Assembly: GCA_023382975.1 (NCBI GenBank)
Contig: JAHDXO010000022.1
Span: 41,706 to 105,705, forward strand
DNA: 64,000 nt
DNA from: Pirellulaceae bacterium
GTDB lineage: Bacteria; Planctomycetota; Planctomycetia; Pirellulales; Pirellulaceae
Direction of reading: 5' to 3'
Shown: piece after piece, positions 26,996-35,624 of the stretch
Position numbering within the stretch: the first letter of the stretch is position 1
How the letters are laid out: each line of letters opens with the position of its first letter
Program-made: the position numbers and the translations under genes
The notes under the pieces: generated by a model
The model's database searches: none
What the model was told of the DNA's origin: nothing
Seen by the model: the letters and a program-made list of their open reading frames with translations, nothing else

Positions 26996-27198
26996 GATTC
27001 TGGCACCTTGCGTGGAAGGTTGTGATCGAGTGTGGCCGGTGGCCGAACGACAACGTCCCATTCTCGCGCCATCGCGCAGACTCCGTCAAGGTCCGAGAAC
27101 TGTGGCACTCTTGCCATCACGCCCCGCGCTCACAACAATGGTGCGACTGTGTCTCCTAATGTCGCAACCGCTCCTATCGTTTCGTCCCAGGCGTCGCT
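26996..27198. other. Divergent intergenic region
   Basis: A gap of about 200 bases between the esterase-like gene and the PQQ-propeller gene. It must contain both promoters. No motif is convincing by eye. Confidence 0.4.
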
Positions 27199-28872
27199 AT
27201 GTCCGAATCGAATCCCGCATCGAAACCATCCGATCCTTCCGCATCGCCCACCGTGGCGCCGAGCCCTTCGGTACAGACTTCGCGCGGGCCGCGTCGGCTG
27301 CTTCCCGGACCGTGGGCTGCGTCGATCATGGGGATCTGCATTCTGCTTGCGGTGGGTTTGCAGTACATGCTGCCGTATCTGACCCTGTCTCGCGCCGATG
27401 TCAACGTGGCCACGTTGCTGTTCGGATTGACCGCCTTCTTGACGCTGCTGATCTGGTTCCTCAGGTACAGCGGCTACTCGGTCGGCTTGCGCTATGCGAT
27501 CGGCTGGGCGACGTTGACGATCGTGCTGGCGTTGGCCGCGTTGTTGCGCATCGATCATGTCAGCGGCGATCTTGTTCCGACGTTTGCGTGGCGGTGGCGT
27601 GCCAAGGCGGATCGGATGATCGAAGCGCCAACGGCGACCGTGGGCGAAGTGGATTTGGCAAGCACCACCGAGCATGATTTCCCGCAGTTCCTGGGACCGA
27701 ACCGCGACGGCCTGCTGCCGGACAAGACGCTGGACACCGATTGGCAGTCGCGCCCTCCGCGTTTGGTTTGGCGCACCGATGTCGGCGCGGCTTGGTCCGG
27801 GTTCTCGGCCGTCAACGGCTACGCGGTCACGATGGAACAGCGGGGCAATGACGAATTGGTGACTTGCTACGAGATTGCGACGGGCCAGTTGAAATGGTTC
27901 CATGCCGTGGCGACTCGCCATCAGACGTTGATGGGCGGCGTCGGACCGCGGAGCACGCCGACGATCTTCGAGGGCAAGGTCTACGCGTTGGGTGCCACCG
28001 GCATCCTGTGTTGTCTGGACGGGGCGACGGGGCAAGTGGTTTGGCGCGACGAGATCCTGCAACGTTTCGGGCTCACGCCCCAGCAGGACTTGAACGGAAT
28101 CGCCTGGGGCCGCTCGGCCTCGCCCTTGATCGTCGATCGCTTGGTGGTGGTTCCTTGGGGTGGCCCGGCGCAAGGCGAGAAAGTCTCGCTGGCAGCCTAC
28201 GACAAGGACACTGGCGAGGTGATTTGGACCGCGGGCCAGTACCAGGCCAGCTACAGTTCCCCGACGCTCGCCACACTGAGCGGCGTGCGTCAGATCCTGA
28301 GCGTCAATCAGGATTTCGTCACCAGCCACGACCCGGCGACCGGAACGATCTTGTGGGAGGCGGCGTGGCCCGGCAACAGCAGCAGCAATGCGAGCGTTTC
28401 GCAACCTGTCCCGCTGCCCGGCGACCGCGTGCTGCTGTCTAAAGGCTACGGCATTGGGTCGAAGCTGCTGCGGGTCAGCCAAGTCGACGGATCGGGTTGG
28501 TCCGTCGAGCAGCTTTGGGCCTCGTCACGCGCCCTGCAGACGAAATTCACCAACGTCGTCATCCGCGACCAGTACGCCTACGCCCTGTCCGACGGCATCT
28601 TGCAATGCGTTGATCTGGCGGACGGGCGGCGCGTGTGGCGCGGCGGTCGGTACGGTCAGGGCCAAGTGTTGGGAATCGGCGACACGCTGCTGGTCCAAGC
28701 GGAAACGGGAGAAATCGTCTGCGTAGCCGCCCGCCCGGACCGCCACGAGGAATTGGCCGTGTTCCCCGCGTTGGAAGGCAAGACCTGGAACAATCCGTGC
28801 CTGTACGATCGCTATCTGCTCGTCCGGAACGCCGAACACGCCGCCTGTTACGAAGTCACGATTCGAGACTAG
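27199..28872 (+). CDS. Membrane-anchored PQQ-like beta-propeller protein
   Basis: A 557-residue protein. A Ser/Pro-rich cytoplasmic tail of about 35 residues precedes three predicted membrane helices (about residues 40-65, 70-90 and 96-116). A propeller domain follows from about residue 150, with repeats such as GKVYALGATGILCCLDGATG-QVVW, DKDTGEVIWTAG and DPATGTILWEA. These Trp-docking repeats are typical of BamB/PQQ-dehydrogenase-like propellers. The QFLGPNRDGLLP motif before the propeller is common in planctomycete members. No PQQ-binding or catalytic residues are evident, so an interaction scaffold role is more likely than an enzyme. It sits 18 bases before the GH9 gene and probably shares its transcript. 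Confidence 0.88.
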   Translation: MSESNPASKPSDPSASPTVAPSPSVQTSRGPRRLLPGPWAASIMGICILLAVGLQYMLPYLTLSRADVNVATLLFGLTAFLTLLIWFLRYSGYSVGLRYAIGWATLTIVLALAALLRIDHVSGDLVPTFAWRWRAKADRMIEAPTATVGEVDLASTTEHDFPQFLGPNRDGLLPDKTLDTDWQSRPPRLVWRTDVGAAWSGFSAVNGYAVTMEQRGNDELVTCYEIATGQLKWFHAVATRHQTLMGGVGPRSTPTIFEGKVYALGATGILCCLDGATGQVVWRDEILQRFGLTPQQDLNGIAWGRSASPLIVDRLVVVPWGGPAQGEKVSLAAYDKDTGEVIWTAGQYQASYSSPTLATLSGVRQILSVNQDFVTSHDPATGTILWEAAWPGNSSSNASVSQPVPLPGDRVLLSKGYGIGSKLLRVSQVDGSGWSVEQLWASSRALQTKFTNVVIRDQYAYALSDGILQCVDLADGRRVWRGGRYGQGQVLGIGDTLLVQAETGEIVCVAARPDRHEELAVFPALEGKTWNNPCLYDRYLLVRNAEHAACYEVTIRD

Positions 28873-28890
28873 CCCTTCGAGGAACCAACG

Positions 28891-31548
28891 ATGAATCCCG
28901 GAAGCGTCCTGCCTCGTCTCTCTGCCATTCGAGTCGGTGCGAGCGTCCTAGCGACGTCGCTGCTCGTTGTGCTGCCCGCGGTGTCGCTGTCCGCCGCGGA
29001 TTTGCTGCGCGTGCTGCCGGTCACGGCCGACGTGTTGATGCTGCACTTCAAGGATGGCCACATCGACTACAACGGCGTGCGACCGGACGGCACGTACGAA
29101 CCTCAGGGGGAAAACCGAGTCTACTTTTCCCGTCTGCTGGACATGCAAGCCGCGACAGACGCAGCGAGTTACCGCATCATGAGCGGTGACGATCCGAACT
29201 ACTCCAGCGCGATGCGGCCCGCCGCGATGGGCGTCAAGGCCAAGGGCGCGGAGTTCAACAGTCCTTACAAAACGCCGCCGTATCTGCGGGAATACTGGGT
29301 GTACGCCGCGTTGCCGACGCCGCTGAGTTCCGGCAAGTCCTACACGGTGCAGGTCGGTGATCTGGCGGAGAACTTGAACCGTTTCGCCTTCACGTTCGAT
29401 CCGCGGTGGGTGCGCAGCCCGGCCATTCACGTCAGCCAAGCCGGGTTTCCGCCCGGCGCACCGAAGTACGCCTATTTTTCGCAGTGGATGGGCACGCTCG
29501 ACACGCCGCAACATCCGGGCGGCGCGTTGGACCTGAGCCGCTACGCCGACGGTGCGTTCCACATCTGCGATGCGCAGAGCCGCGAAGTGCGGAGGACGTA
29601 TCGCGGTTTGACCTTGCAGAAGAGCCGCGACGAAAAAGATCCTTCGCACGGCAACTGGACTCGGGCCGATGTGTACTCGCTCGACTTCAGCGACTTCAAC
29701 CAACCGGGACGCTACGTCGTGGTGGCCGAAGGCATCGGATGCTCGCACCCGTTCGAGATCAGGCCGGACGCGTACTTCGCGGCGCACCTTGCAGCGATGC
29801 GCGGCGTGTTTCTTCAGCGCCGCGGGATCGTCAAGGATTTCCCCGAGTTCTCCCGCGAGTATCCGCGTTCCCACCATCCGGACATCAACGAGTTCGTGGC
29901 CGGTAAGGTCGAGGGCGAGGGAAAGCGTATCGATGATCCTCGGCCGGTCGAGGGCATTTGGGGCTGGTACGCCGACGCCGGCGACTGGGATGGAAACCCG
30001 ACGCACTACGCGGTGCCGCTCACGCTGCTGCTGACTTACGACCTGCGTCCGCAGAATTTTCGCGACGGCGACATCGGCAACCGCTGGAAAGTACACCCTG
30101 ACGATTCGTGGACCGAGGAAGGCGGCAACGGCTTGCCCGATCTGCTGGACGAGGCCCGGTGGTGGCTGGACTTCGGCCGCCGGGCGCGCGGCGAGTTGCG
30201 GCGACAGGGGCTCGGCACGGGTGGGGTGCCGCGCTATGTCGGCCGCGATGCAGGCGCCCATATTCAACCGTCTTGGGCGGATACGCGGGTACAGTGGGTC
30301 GATACCGGCGCCGCGGAGACCACCTACGCTTACGCGGCCGGCGCAGCGTACTTTGCGCATTGCTTGAACGACCTGCAAGCCCGCAGCGGACGAACGGGCA
30401 TTCATCCGGAGACCGCCGGGTGGCTGAGCGAGGCACGCGACGCCTTTGCCTGGGCGGAGGCACAGAAAGATCCCTCCGCTCAGGACAAACGCCAACGGCA
30501 ACTGGCCGCGGCGTGCCTGTATCTCGCCACGGGAGATGCCGGATATCAAGCGGAGTTCAAGGCCGAGTGGCAGGCGGACAACGAGCGTAACAATGGGGCG
30601 TGGGTCTCGCCCATGCCGAACCTGTTCGCCTCGGCGGTCTATCTGGTCTCGTGCAAGGACCTGCCCAACCTCGACCGGGATTTCTACGGCGACGTGAAGG
30701 CCAACATCGTGCGGCGAGCGAACTTCGGCACCGACAACGCCGAGCAGGTGGGCTTCCGGTTCGCCGGCGTCGAGCCCGGTCAATGGGTAGGCATGAATCT
30801 GATCACCGTGCCGCGGGGCATGTTCCAGGCCATCGCCTACGAAGTGACAGGCGACCGCAAGTATCTGGACGCGATGCACAACTCGCTGGCGTACGTGCTG
30901 GGCGGCAATCCCGAGAGCCGCACGCGGTTGTCGGGCGTGGGTTTCGACCGCGAGCAGGATGTATTTCTCTGCGATGCGTGGTATCTGCTGGACCTGAACC
31001 ACCAAGCGTACCGCAATCCGATCTTTCCCGGCGCGTCCGCCTACGCGATTCCGATGTTCGACGTGGGCGGGCCGGGCAGCGAGCATTGGGCACGCAGCAG
31101 CACGCTGCCGGACATCAAGGACTGGCCGCTGGGCGAGCAACGGATGCGCAGCCGCTACTCCATCGCCGGCAGCGAGTTCACGGTCCATCAGAACCATCCC
31201 TGGTACGTGTTCGCCACCGGCTATCTGCTGAGCGAAGGCGCCCGCGACGCATTGCGTTTCTCGCGGCCGACCGTTTGCCTAAACCCGATTGTGACGAGTT
31301 CCTCGGCCGCTTCGCCCGTCCGGCTATCCGTTCGCGCCTCGGCGGACACCGAGCGAGTCGAGTACTACTACGACTGGCATTTCGCCGGCGAAAGCACCGA
31401 CGGCGCCAACGGCTTCGCGCTGGCCTGGGACGTTGTACAAACCAACCTGCAACTCGGCGACTCAGCCACGATCACCGCCATCGCCTATGACACCCAAGGC
31501 GAATCCTCGCTACCCAACCCGGAGGCAGAACACGAGTTCACTCGGTGA
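28891..31548 (+). CDS. Secreted glycoside hydrolase family 9 endoglucanase-like enzyme
   Basis: An 885-residue protein with an N-terminal signal peptide (about residues 1-36). Residues about 165-290 form the Ig-like CelD_N domain (HVSQAGFPPGAPKYAYF). The GH9 (alpha/alpha)6 domain then runs to about residue 790: GWYADAGDWDG contains the nucleophile and base Asp pair, GGNGLPDLLDEARWWLDF is conserved, and GSEFTVHQNHPWYVFATGYL probably holds the general-acid Glu. A C-terminal stretch of roughly 85 residues looks like an Ig-type domain. GH9 enzymes hydrolyse beta-1,4-glucans and related chains. The gene follows the PQQ-propeller gene closely. Substrate could be cellulose, xyloglucan or another beta-glycan. 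Confidence 0.88.
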   Translation: MNPGSVLPRLSAIRVGASVLATSLLVVLPAVSLSAADLLRVLPVTADVLMLHFKDGHIDYNGVRPDGTYEPQGENRVYFSRLLDMQAATDAASYRIMSGDDPNYSSAMRPAAMGVKAKGAEFNSPYKTPPYLREYWVYAALPTPLSSGKSYTVQVGDLAENLNRFAFTFDPRWVRSPAIHVSQAGFPPGAPKYAYFSQWMGTLDTPQHPGGALDLSRYADGAFHICDAQSREVRRTYRGLTLQKSRDEKDPSHGNWTRADVYSLDFSDFNQPGRYVVVAEGIGCSHPFEIRPDAYFAAHLAAMRGVFLQRRGIVKDFPEFSREYPRSHHPDINEFVAGKVEGEGKRIDDPRPVEGIWGWYADAGDWDGNPTHYAVPLTLLLTYDLRPQNFRDGDIGNRWKVHPDDSWTEEGGNGLPDLLDEARWWLDFGRRARGELRRQGLGTGGVPRYVGRDAGAHIQPSWADTRVQWVDTGAAETTYAYAAGAAYFAHCLNDLQARSGRTGIHPETAGWLSEARDAFAWAEAQKDPSAQDKRQRQLAAACLYLATGDAGYQAEFKAEWQADNERNNGAWVSPMPNLFASAVYLVSCKDLPNLDRDFYGDVKANIVRRANFGTDNAEQVGFRFAGVEPGQWVGMNLITVPRGMFQAIAYEVTGDRKYLDAMHNSLAYVLGGNPESRTRLSGVGFDREQDVFLCDAWYLLDLNHQAYRNPIFPGASAYAIPMFDVGGPGSEHWARSSTLPDIKDWPLGEQRMRSRYSIAGSEFTVHQNHPWYVFATGYLLSEGARDALRFSRPTVCLNPIVTSSSAASPVRLSVRASADTERVEYYYDWHFAGESTDGANGFALAWDVVQTNLQLGDSATITAIAYDTQGESSLPNPEAEHEFTR

Positions 31549-31647
31549 CGAGGAGGTAAGAACTCCGCTGAAATTTGTTCGTGCATCGGACACGCCGCGT
31601 CCATGAACAAGCCAACCGAAGCCAGAAACGCAGCGTAGGCGTCCGCC

Positions 31648-31839
31648 CTACCACCGCTCCTGCCCGCGCAGCGACGCCCGCAAATCGGCCACGGCGGGAT
31701 GATTCGGCGGAAGCTCATACAGGCTCAGGATCAAATCGAAGGCAGTTGCGAAGTACGACGGTTCGTCGCGAAAATCGGCGACCGAACCGTTGTTCGCTGG
31801 CGGCACGCCCGTCTGAACGGCCGAAGGTGGCTGCGCGGT
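31648..31839 (-). pseudogene. C-terminal gene remnant without a start codon
   Basis: On the minus strand an open frame of about 63 codons runs from just after TGA (31842-31840) to TAG (31650-31648). It contains no ATG. The translation has real protein character: NNGSVADFRDEPSYFATAF then DLILSLYELPPNHPAVADLR, ending SLRGQERW. No family is recognised. The lack of any start and the stop immediately upstream suggest the tail of a gene whose body has been deleted. The neighbouring VapC and HNH genes are also damaged. Confidence 0.5.
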
Positions 31840-31917
31840 TCAATAACAGAATATGATTTCCCGTCTGGTTCGCTCCCAGTGCCAATCGGCCAGGACGCCT
31901 GCTCACGCCGCAGACGC

Positions 31918-32103
31918 CTACGGGAGCGTCCAGTCCTCAAGGAGCAGATTTTGTACGCGGGAGAACTCGCGTGTGTTATTGGTCACCAAGGTACCGCCGG
32001 CAGTTCGAACGGTGGCGGCGATCCACAGGTCAGCCTCGCTGATAGGCATGCGTCCAGGAACCAAACCATGAATTGCCCTATCGAGACTAATCCAACCCCG
32101 CAA
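31918..32103 (-). pseudogene. Internally deleted VapC-type PIN-domain toxin
   Basis: The C-terminal 45 or so residues are a clear PIN-domain end: ISEADLWIAATVRTAGG, then TLVTNNTREFSRV and LLLEDW. Instead of the usual 130-140 residues, the frame from TTG 32103 encodes only 61. The few residues after the start (RGWISLD) resemble the beginning of a VapC chain, and the start overlaps the end of the antitoxin gene as expected. The missing middle would hold most of the acidic RNase site. I infer an in-frame deletion of about 70 codons that removed toxicity and left the antitoxin. Confidence 0.65.
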
Positions 32104-32356
32104 CCGGCCGGCAGCTACCGCGGCTTGGCGCCTCGAAACTCTCATCGTCCACGAGTGTCCCGAAAACAGTGACCCAGCCGGGCGGGTATCCATTTGACAA
32201 TGCCTGCGCCTCCAGAGCGGCTAGGGCGTCCACACCGGTCGCCCCGGGTTTTACCCGCTCTTTCACCCATTCGGAAACTGACTTCCGCTCGCGCCGCGCA
32301 GCTTCTTCAACGTGGCGAGCTAGGGAGTCGTCCAATTCGACTAGGATTGTTGGCAT
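32087..32356 (-). CDS. VapB-like ribbon-helix-helix antitoxin
   Basis: An 89-residue protein starting MPTILVELDDSLARHVEEAA. A ribbon-helix-helix segment (about residues 1-40, ending SVSEWVKERVK) is followed by ALAALEAQALSNGYPPGW and an acidic, Pro-rich tail that would wrap a PIN-domain toxin. It should bind its own promoter and neutralise VapC. Its 3' end overlaps the start of the internally deleted VapC remnant, the normal order for a vapBC operon. ATG 32356 is preferred over an in-frame ATG twelve bases upstream because family members start at this position. With the toxin broken, it may persist as an orphan or cross-neutralising antitoxin. Confidence 0.75.
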   Translation of the reverse strand: MPTILVELDDSLARHVEEAARRERKSVSEWVKERVKPGATGVDALAALEAQALSNGYPPGWVTVFGTLVDDESFEAPSRGSCRPVAGLD

Positions 32357-32623
32357 CGAAGACTCCACCGCCTTCCTTTGAAACCTCCCGAAACCTCTCG
32401 CATTCTACCGCCTGCCGCAGGTCCAATAAAGCCCTCGGGAACCTCGTTGACCTTCGGCACTCGGGGGCTGCGTGTTGTGCATCAGGCGGTGGACCATGCC
32501 CGGCAGATGAACAGTGGTTTGTTGCTGGCCGCAACGCGGAAAGCCCAGCGACTCTTACAAACCACAGCCGAGCCCCACACGACGGTCAGTGACTCCAAGA
32601 CCGACGCGGTCTTGTCACTACTT

Positions 32624-32791
32624 TCACGGTGCCTTGCAAATGACTGGTGGATGTTTGCCAACGGACCGTAGAACCGTTCTGAGGTTGATCAAGGATTTAC
32701 GATTGAGCTAAAGCCTTGCCACGGTCGCGCGGCCTGTGGCTGTCTTGCCGATGATCTCCGTGAAGCCGACACTCCAGGCAAAGTGATCGTC
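32624..32791 (-). pseudogene. Decayed C-terminal tail of the HNH endonuclease gene
   Basis: After the first in-frame TGA (32794-32792) the same frame continues to read like the family tail: DDHFAWSV, FTEIIGKTATGRATVARL, a TAG, then LNRKSLINLRTVLRSVGKHP, ending at TGA 32626-32624. That matches the conserved region that normally follows the HPR motif in this HNH family. The full-length protein would be about 146 residues. Two nonsense codons have therefore removed it. Confidence 0.7.
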
Positions 32792-33067
32792 TCACACGTC
32801 TCGGCGAGGATGATACAGCGGAACCTCGCGTTCCGTGACGGGATCGATGGCCGAGACAGCCACGTGTTTGCGGCCGTTGCATCCCTGGCAGGCGAGTGCC
32901 AAATTGGCATCGTCATCGCAACCTGCGGACGCTCGAGGAACGATGTGTTCGACGCTCAGCGGATCGGGACAGTACTTCTCCTGCGAATAACAGTACTCGC
33001 AGCAGAACGAAGCACGTTGGCGGACCGCCTGTCGTACGGCGGGGCTAATCCGTCGAGTTGTCATCAT
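32792..33067 (-). CDS. HNH endonuclease, core intact, truncated by a nonsense codon
   Basis: A 91-residue product from ATG 33067, whose ATG overlaps the TGA of the upstream gene (ATGA). It contains the HNH core: two Cys pairs (CCEYC and CQGCNGRKH) flanking VEHIVPRASAGCDDDANLALAC, where the His and Asn line the metal site. Family members continue for about 55 more residues after PLYHPR. Here a TGA ends the frame directly after RRDV, and the homologous tail follows out of reach. The core could still fold and bind metal, but activity is doubtful. It is paired with a CopG-like gene, a common arrangement for this nuclease group. Confidence 0.75.
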   Translation of the reverse strand: MMTTRRISPAVRQAVRQRASFCCEYCYSQEKYCPDPLSVEHIVPRASAGCDDDANLALACQGCNGRKHVAVSAIDPVTEREVPLYHPRRDV

Positions 33068-33468
33068 CGGCCGGGGGGGCTCAAACCAAGCTGGTCCATT
33101 ATCGAATCGAGCGAAACCTGCCATCGTCTGGCAAGTTCCACCGCAGCTTCCATTCTTCGAGCATGATTGGACTCAATTTCGTCGTACAACGTCACCATTT
33201 CTGCCTGTTGACTGGGATTCAGGTTGTCTGTTCTGCGGAGCCGATCCAATTCACGCCATCTTTCCCGGACTCCGGGACGCGGCACTTCCATCGCCTGTTT
33301 CAGCCACCGTGTCTCTTGCTCGGTCAGCGCATCGGGGACGGTCGCTTCCGCCGAGAAATGTTCCCGCACCAGATCGGCGATGATCGCTTCCGGCGCGTGT
33401 CCAACTTGAGCCGCTCGTTGACGAAGCCGTTGCTCCACCGACGCGGGCAATTCGACCGTAAGTGTCAT
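33064..33468 (-). CDS. CopG/ribbon-helix-helix-like small protein coupled to the HNH gene
   Basis: A 134-residue protein from ATG 33468. The start MTLTVELPASVEQRLRQRAA followed by AIIADLVREHF is a ribbon-helix-helix-like DNA-binding opening. The C-terminal half (SQQAEMVTLYDEIESNHARR, then MEAAVELARRWQVSLDSIMD) is a helical module seen in small proteins next to HNH or toxin genes. The longer frame upstream overlaps the SSS transporter in another frame and is rejected. The ATGA overlap with the HNH gene indicates co-translation, as for an antitoxin or regulator with its partner. The function is inferred from this context. Confidence 0.7.
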   Translation of the reverse strand: MTLTVELPASVEQRLRQRAAQVGHAPEAIIADLVREHFSAEATVPDALTEQETRWLKQAMEVPRPGVRERWRELDRLRRTDNLNPSQQAEMVTLYDEIESNHARRMEAAVELARRWQVSLDSIMDQLGLSPPGR

Positions 33469-33647
33469 CGATAAAACCTTCGTTTGACAACCGCTTGATT
33501 GGGAACCAATGCCAGATGTCCTTCGAGCACGGATCAGACGTTCTCCAGACGCTAGAGCCTGATTATCCATGAACGAGCGAGGATTGGCAATCCATGTGCC
33601 GCAGTCCCGAAACGTCTGTCTGGCGTTCCCGCTTGAACGAGTACTAC

Positions 33648-33673
33648 CTGCTTGCGGTGGCTGCTTGCGGTGG
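33648..33673. repeat. Two tandem copies of a 13-base unit
   Basis: CTGCTTGCGGTGG occurs twice back to back at 33648-33660 and 33661-33673, just beyond the stop codon of the SSS transporter gene. No function is evident. Confidence 0.7.
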
Positions 33674-33674
33674 C

Positions 33675-35609
33675 TCAGTGGCGGGCGGCGGTGCGGCGGC
33701 CTAGTTGGCCGACGCCGGCTACCAGGCCGCGGAGTTGATCTTTGGGTTTCGCCTGGCCGAGGACGAAACTCAGGGTGTAACCGAGTAGCAGGGTGATCAC
33801 GACGCTGACGACCAGCGTCCAGGGACTCGCCAACCGTTCGCCGAATGGCCATGTCCAGGCCCAACTGCGATAGGTGTTGGCGGCCATGATCCAGACCGTC
33901 ATCGCCGTCCCTGCCCACAGCGCAACCAGCGCGGCGCGCGACGTGGTGCGGCGAGTGAAGATCCCCAGCAGGAACACGCCCAGCAGCGGACCGCCAAACG
34001 TGTTGACCACGGCGATCATGATGCTGAACAGATCGTCGATCTGCGACACGATCAGCGAGAATGCGGTCGCCGCCACGCCCAAGAGAAGCACCAAGCGACG
34101 GCTGAGATACAGCTCGTCCTGCTCGTCCAAAGCGTCGGGCGATTTCTTGCGGCGAGCCGCCAGCCACTGCCGCCCCCAGCCCAAGCGGCGTTGGAAATCG
34201 GCGATCATCAGCGTGCAGATCGAGTTCAATCCCGAATCGATGGACGACATCGACGCGGCGAACAGCGCCGCCAACACCAGGCCGGCGATGCCCATCGGCA
34301 GTTGCTCGGTGATGAACCGCGGCAGCAGTTCGTCCTGGGCTCGTTGGTGCAGTACGATCTCGTCGCCGCGGCGCATCGCCAGCTTGTCGATGACCAGCCG
34401 CCCCGAGTCGGCGTCGATCAAGCCGTTCGAGTCGAGAAAAGGTTCCTTGGTGTTCGGCCTCAGCACACGTTGCTCGGCGACCAAGCGGTCAATCGTCGAG
34501 GCATCCAGCCGGTCGGCGTCCCAGTCGATCAGCGGCGTGCCGCTGGTCGGGTCCATCAAAATATCCCCGGTTCCGAAGCTGCGCTGCGGCTGGCCGGTGC
34601 GCGGATCGATCAGCGGCGCCGTGCGAGTCTCCGGAACGGTGACCGACCGCCGCGTTATGCCGTCCACGTTGGTGACCCACACGGGCCGCATGGTTTGAGG
34701 ATGCGCCTGATAGAACGTCAGCAGACACAGCCCGACGTACGTCAACGCCGGGATCATCACCGAGACGCTCACACAGTTCAGCACGAACGATTGCCGAGCC
34801 GCCCGGAGGTCGCGCGCCGTGAGAAACCGTTGCGCGGTGATCTGATCGGCCACGTAGAACGACAGCATGGCCAGCGCAAAGTGAGGCAAGATCCCCCAGA
34901 AACACCAGGCTTCCGACCAACGGAACGACCATTCGGCCAGCCGGTTCCGCTCCAAGTCGACCGTCGTCTGCCAAACCTGACCGGCGCCGCCTGGCAGACT
35001 CCACCAGACCACGCCCACGATCAAGAGCAGGCCGCCCAGCATCACGATCGACTGAATCACGTCGGTCCAGATCACGGCCTTGATGCCGCCCATGTACGTG
35101 TAGCCGGTGCTGACGGCGCCCAGCACGATCAGCAGCAGCCACATCGGGATCTCCAGACCGGCTGCGATCACCAGAACCTTGCACGGCGCGTACAGCACGC
35201 CGCCCAGCCACAGCAATCGCCAGACGACAAACAGGGCGCTGCCGGTCAAGCGGGTCGCGAGATCGAACCGCATCTCCAGGTACTCGTAGACCGAGTAGAT
35301 TTCCAGCCGCCGATACAACGGCAGGATCGCGCCGACCACGATCGGCAACGTCAGCCAGACGGCCAGCGGCGACATCAAGAATTTGAGGCCCACATAGTAC
35401 GCCTCGCCCGGCACGCCCGTATAGCTGAGCGCCGACAGCAGCGTCGCCATGACTGACAACCCGACGGGAAACCAGCCCATCGACCGGCCGGCGAGGAAAA
35501 AATCCTTGCTGCTATGCTGCTCGCGGCGGAAGTACGCGCCGATGGCGACCATCGCGGCCAAATACAGGCCCAGGACGCCGTAATCGACCACGTGCAACGC
35601 GAAGAGCAT
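33675..35609 (-). CDS. Sodium/solute symporter (SSS) family transporter
   Basis: A 644-residue polytopic membrane protein. The N-terminus VGLSVMATLLSALSYTGVPG lies in the sodium-binding TM1 region of SSS proteins, after RSMGWFPVG; later TYMGGIKAVIWTDVIQ is another family landmark. About 13 hydrophobic segments are visible. A soluble loop of some 110 residues (about 310-420), containing DPRTGQPQ and several Asp-rich pieces, interrupts the transporter between TM regions and is longer than in SglT or PutP. The likely substrate is a sugar or organic acid taken up with Na+. It begins 15 bases after lptB on the same strand, so it shares a transcript with lptB and lepB. Confidence 0.92.
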   Translation of the reverse strand: MLFALHVVDYGVLGLYLAAMVAIGAYFRREQHSSKDFFLAGRSMGWFPVGLSVMATLLSALSYTGVPGEAYYVGLKFLMSPLAVWLTLPIVVGAILPLYRRLEIYSVYEYLEMRFDLATRLTGSALFVVWRLLWLGGVLYAPCKVLVIAAGLEIPMWLLLIVLGAVSTGYTYMGGIKAVIWTDVIQSIVMLGGLLLIVGVVWWSLPGGAGQVWQTTVDLERNRLAEWSFRWSEAWCFWGILPHFALAMLSFYVADQITAQRFLTARDLRAARQSFVLNCVSVSVMIPALTYVGLCLLTFYQAHPQTMRPVWVTNVDGITRRSVTVPETRTAPLIDPRTGQPQRSFGTGDILMDPTSGTPLIDWDADRLDASTIDRLVAEQRVLRPNTKEPFLDSNGLIDADSGRLVIDKLAMRRGDEIVLHQRAQDELLPRFITEQLPMGIAGLVLAALFAASMSSIDSGLNSICTLMIADFQRRLGWGRQWLAARRKKSPDALDEQDELYLSRRLVLLLGVAATAFSLIVSQIDDLFSIMIAVVNTFGGPLLGVFLLGIFTRRTTSRAALVALWAGTAMTVWIMAANTYRSWAWTWPFGERLASPWTLVVSVVITLLLGYTLSFVLGQAKPKDQLRGLVAGVGQLGRRTAARH

Positions 35610-35624
35610 CCCCTGAAATTCCCG

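Noticed and set aside
28948..31197. A 749-codon frame opposite the GH9 gene
   Set aside because: Pure antisense of a recognisable GH9 enzyme; no coherent domain.
32307..32534. Small minus-strand ORF upstream of the antitoxin
   Set aside because: Arg/Pro-rich, no family character, and overlaps the antitoxin in another frame.
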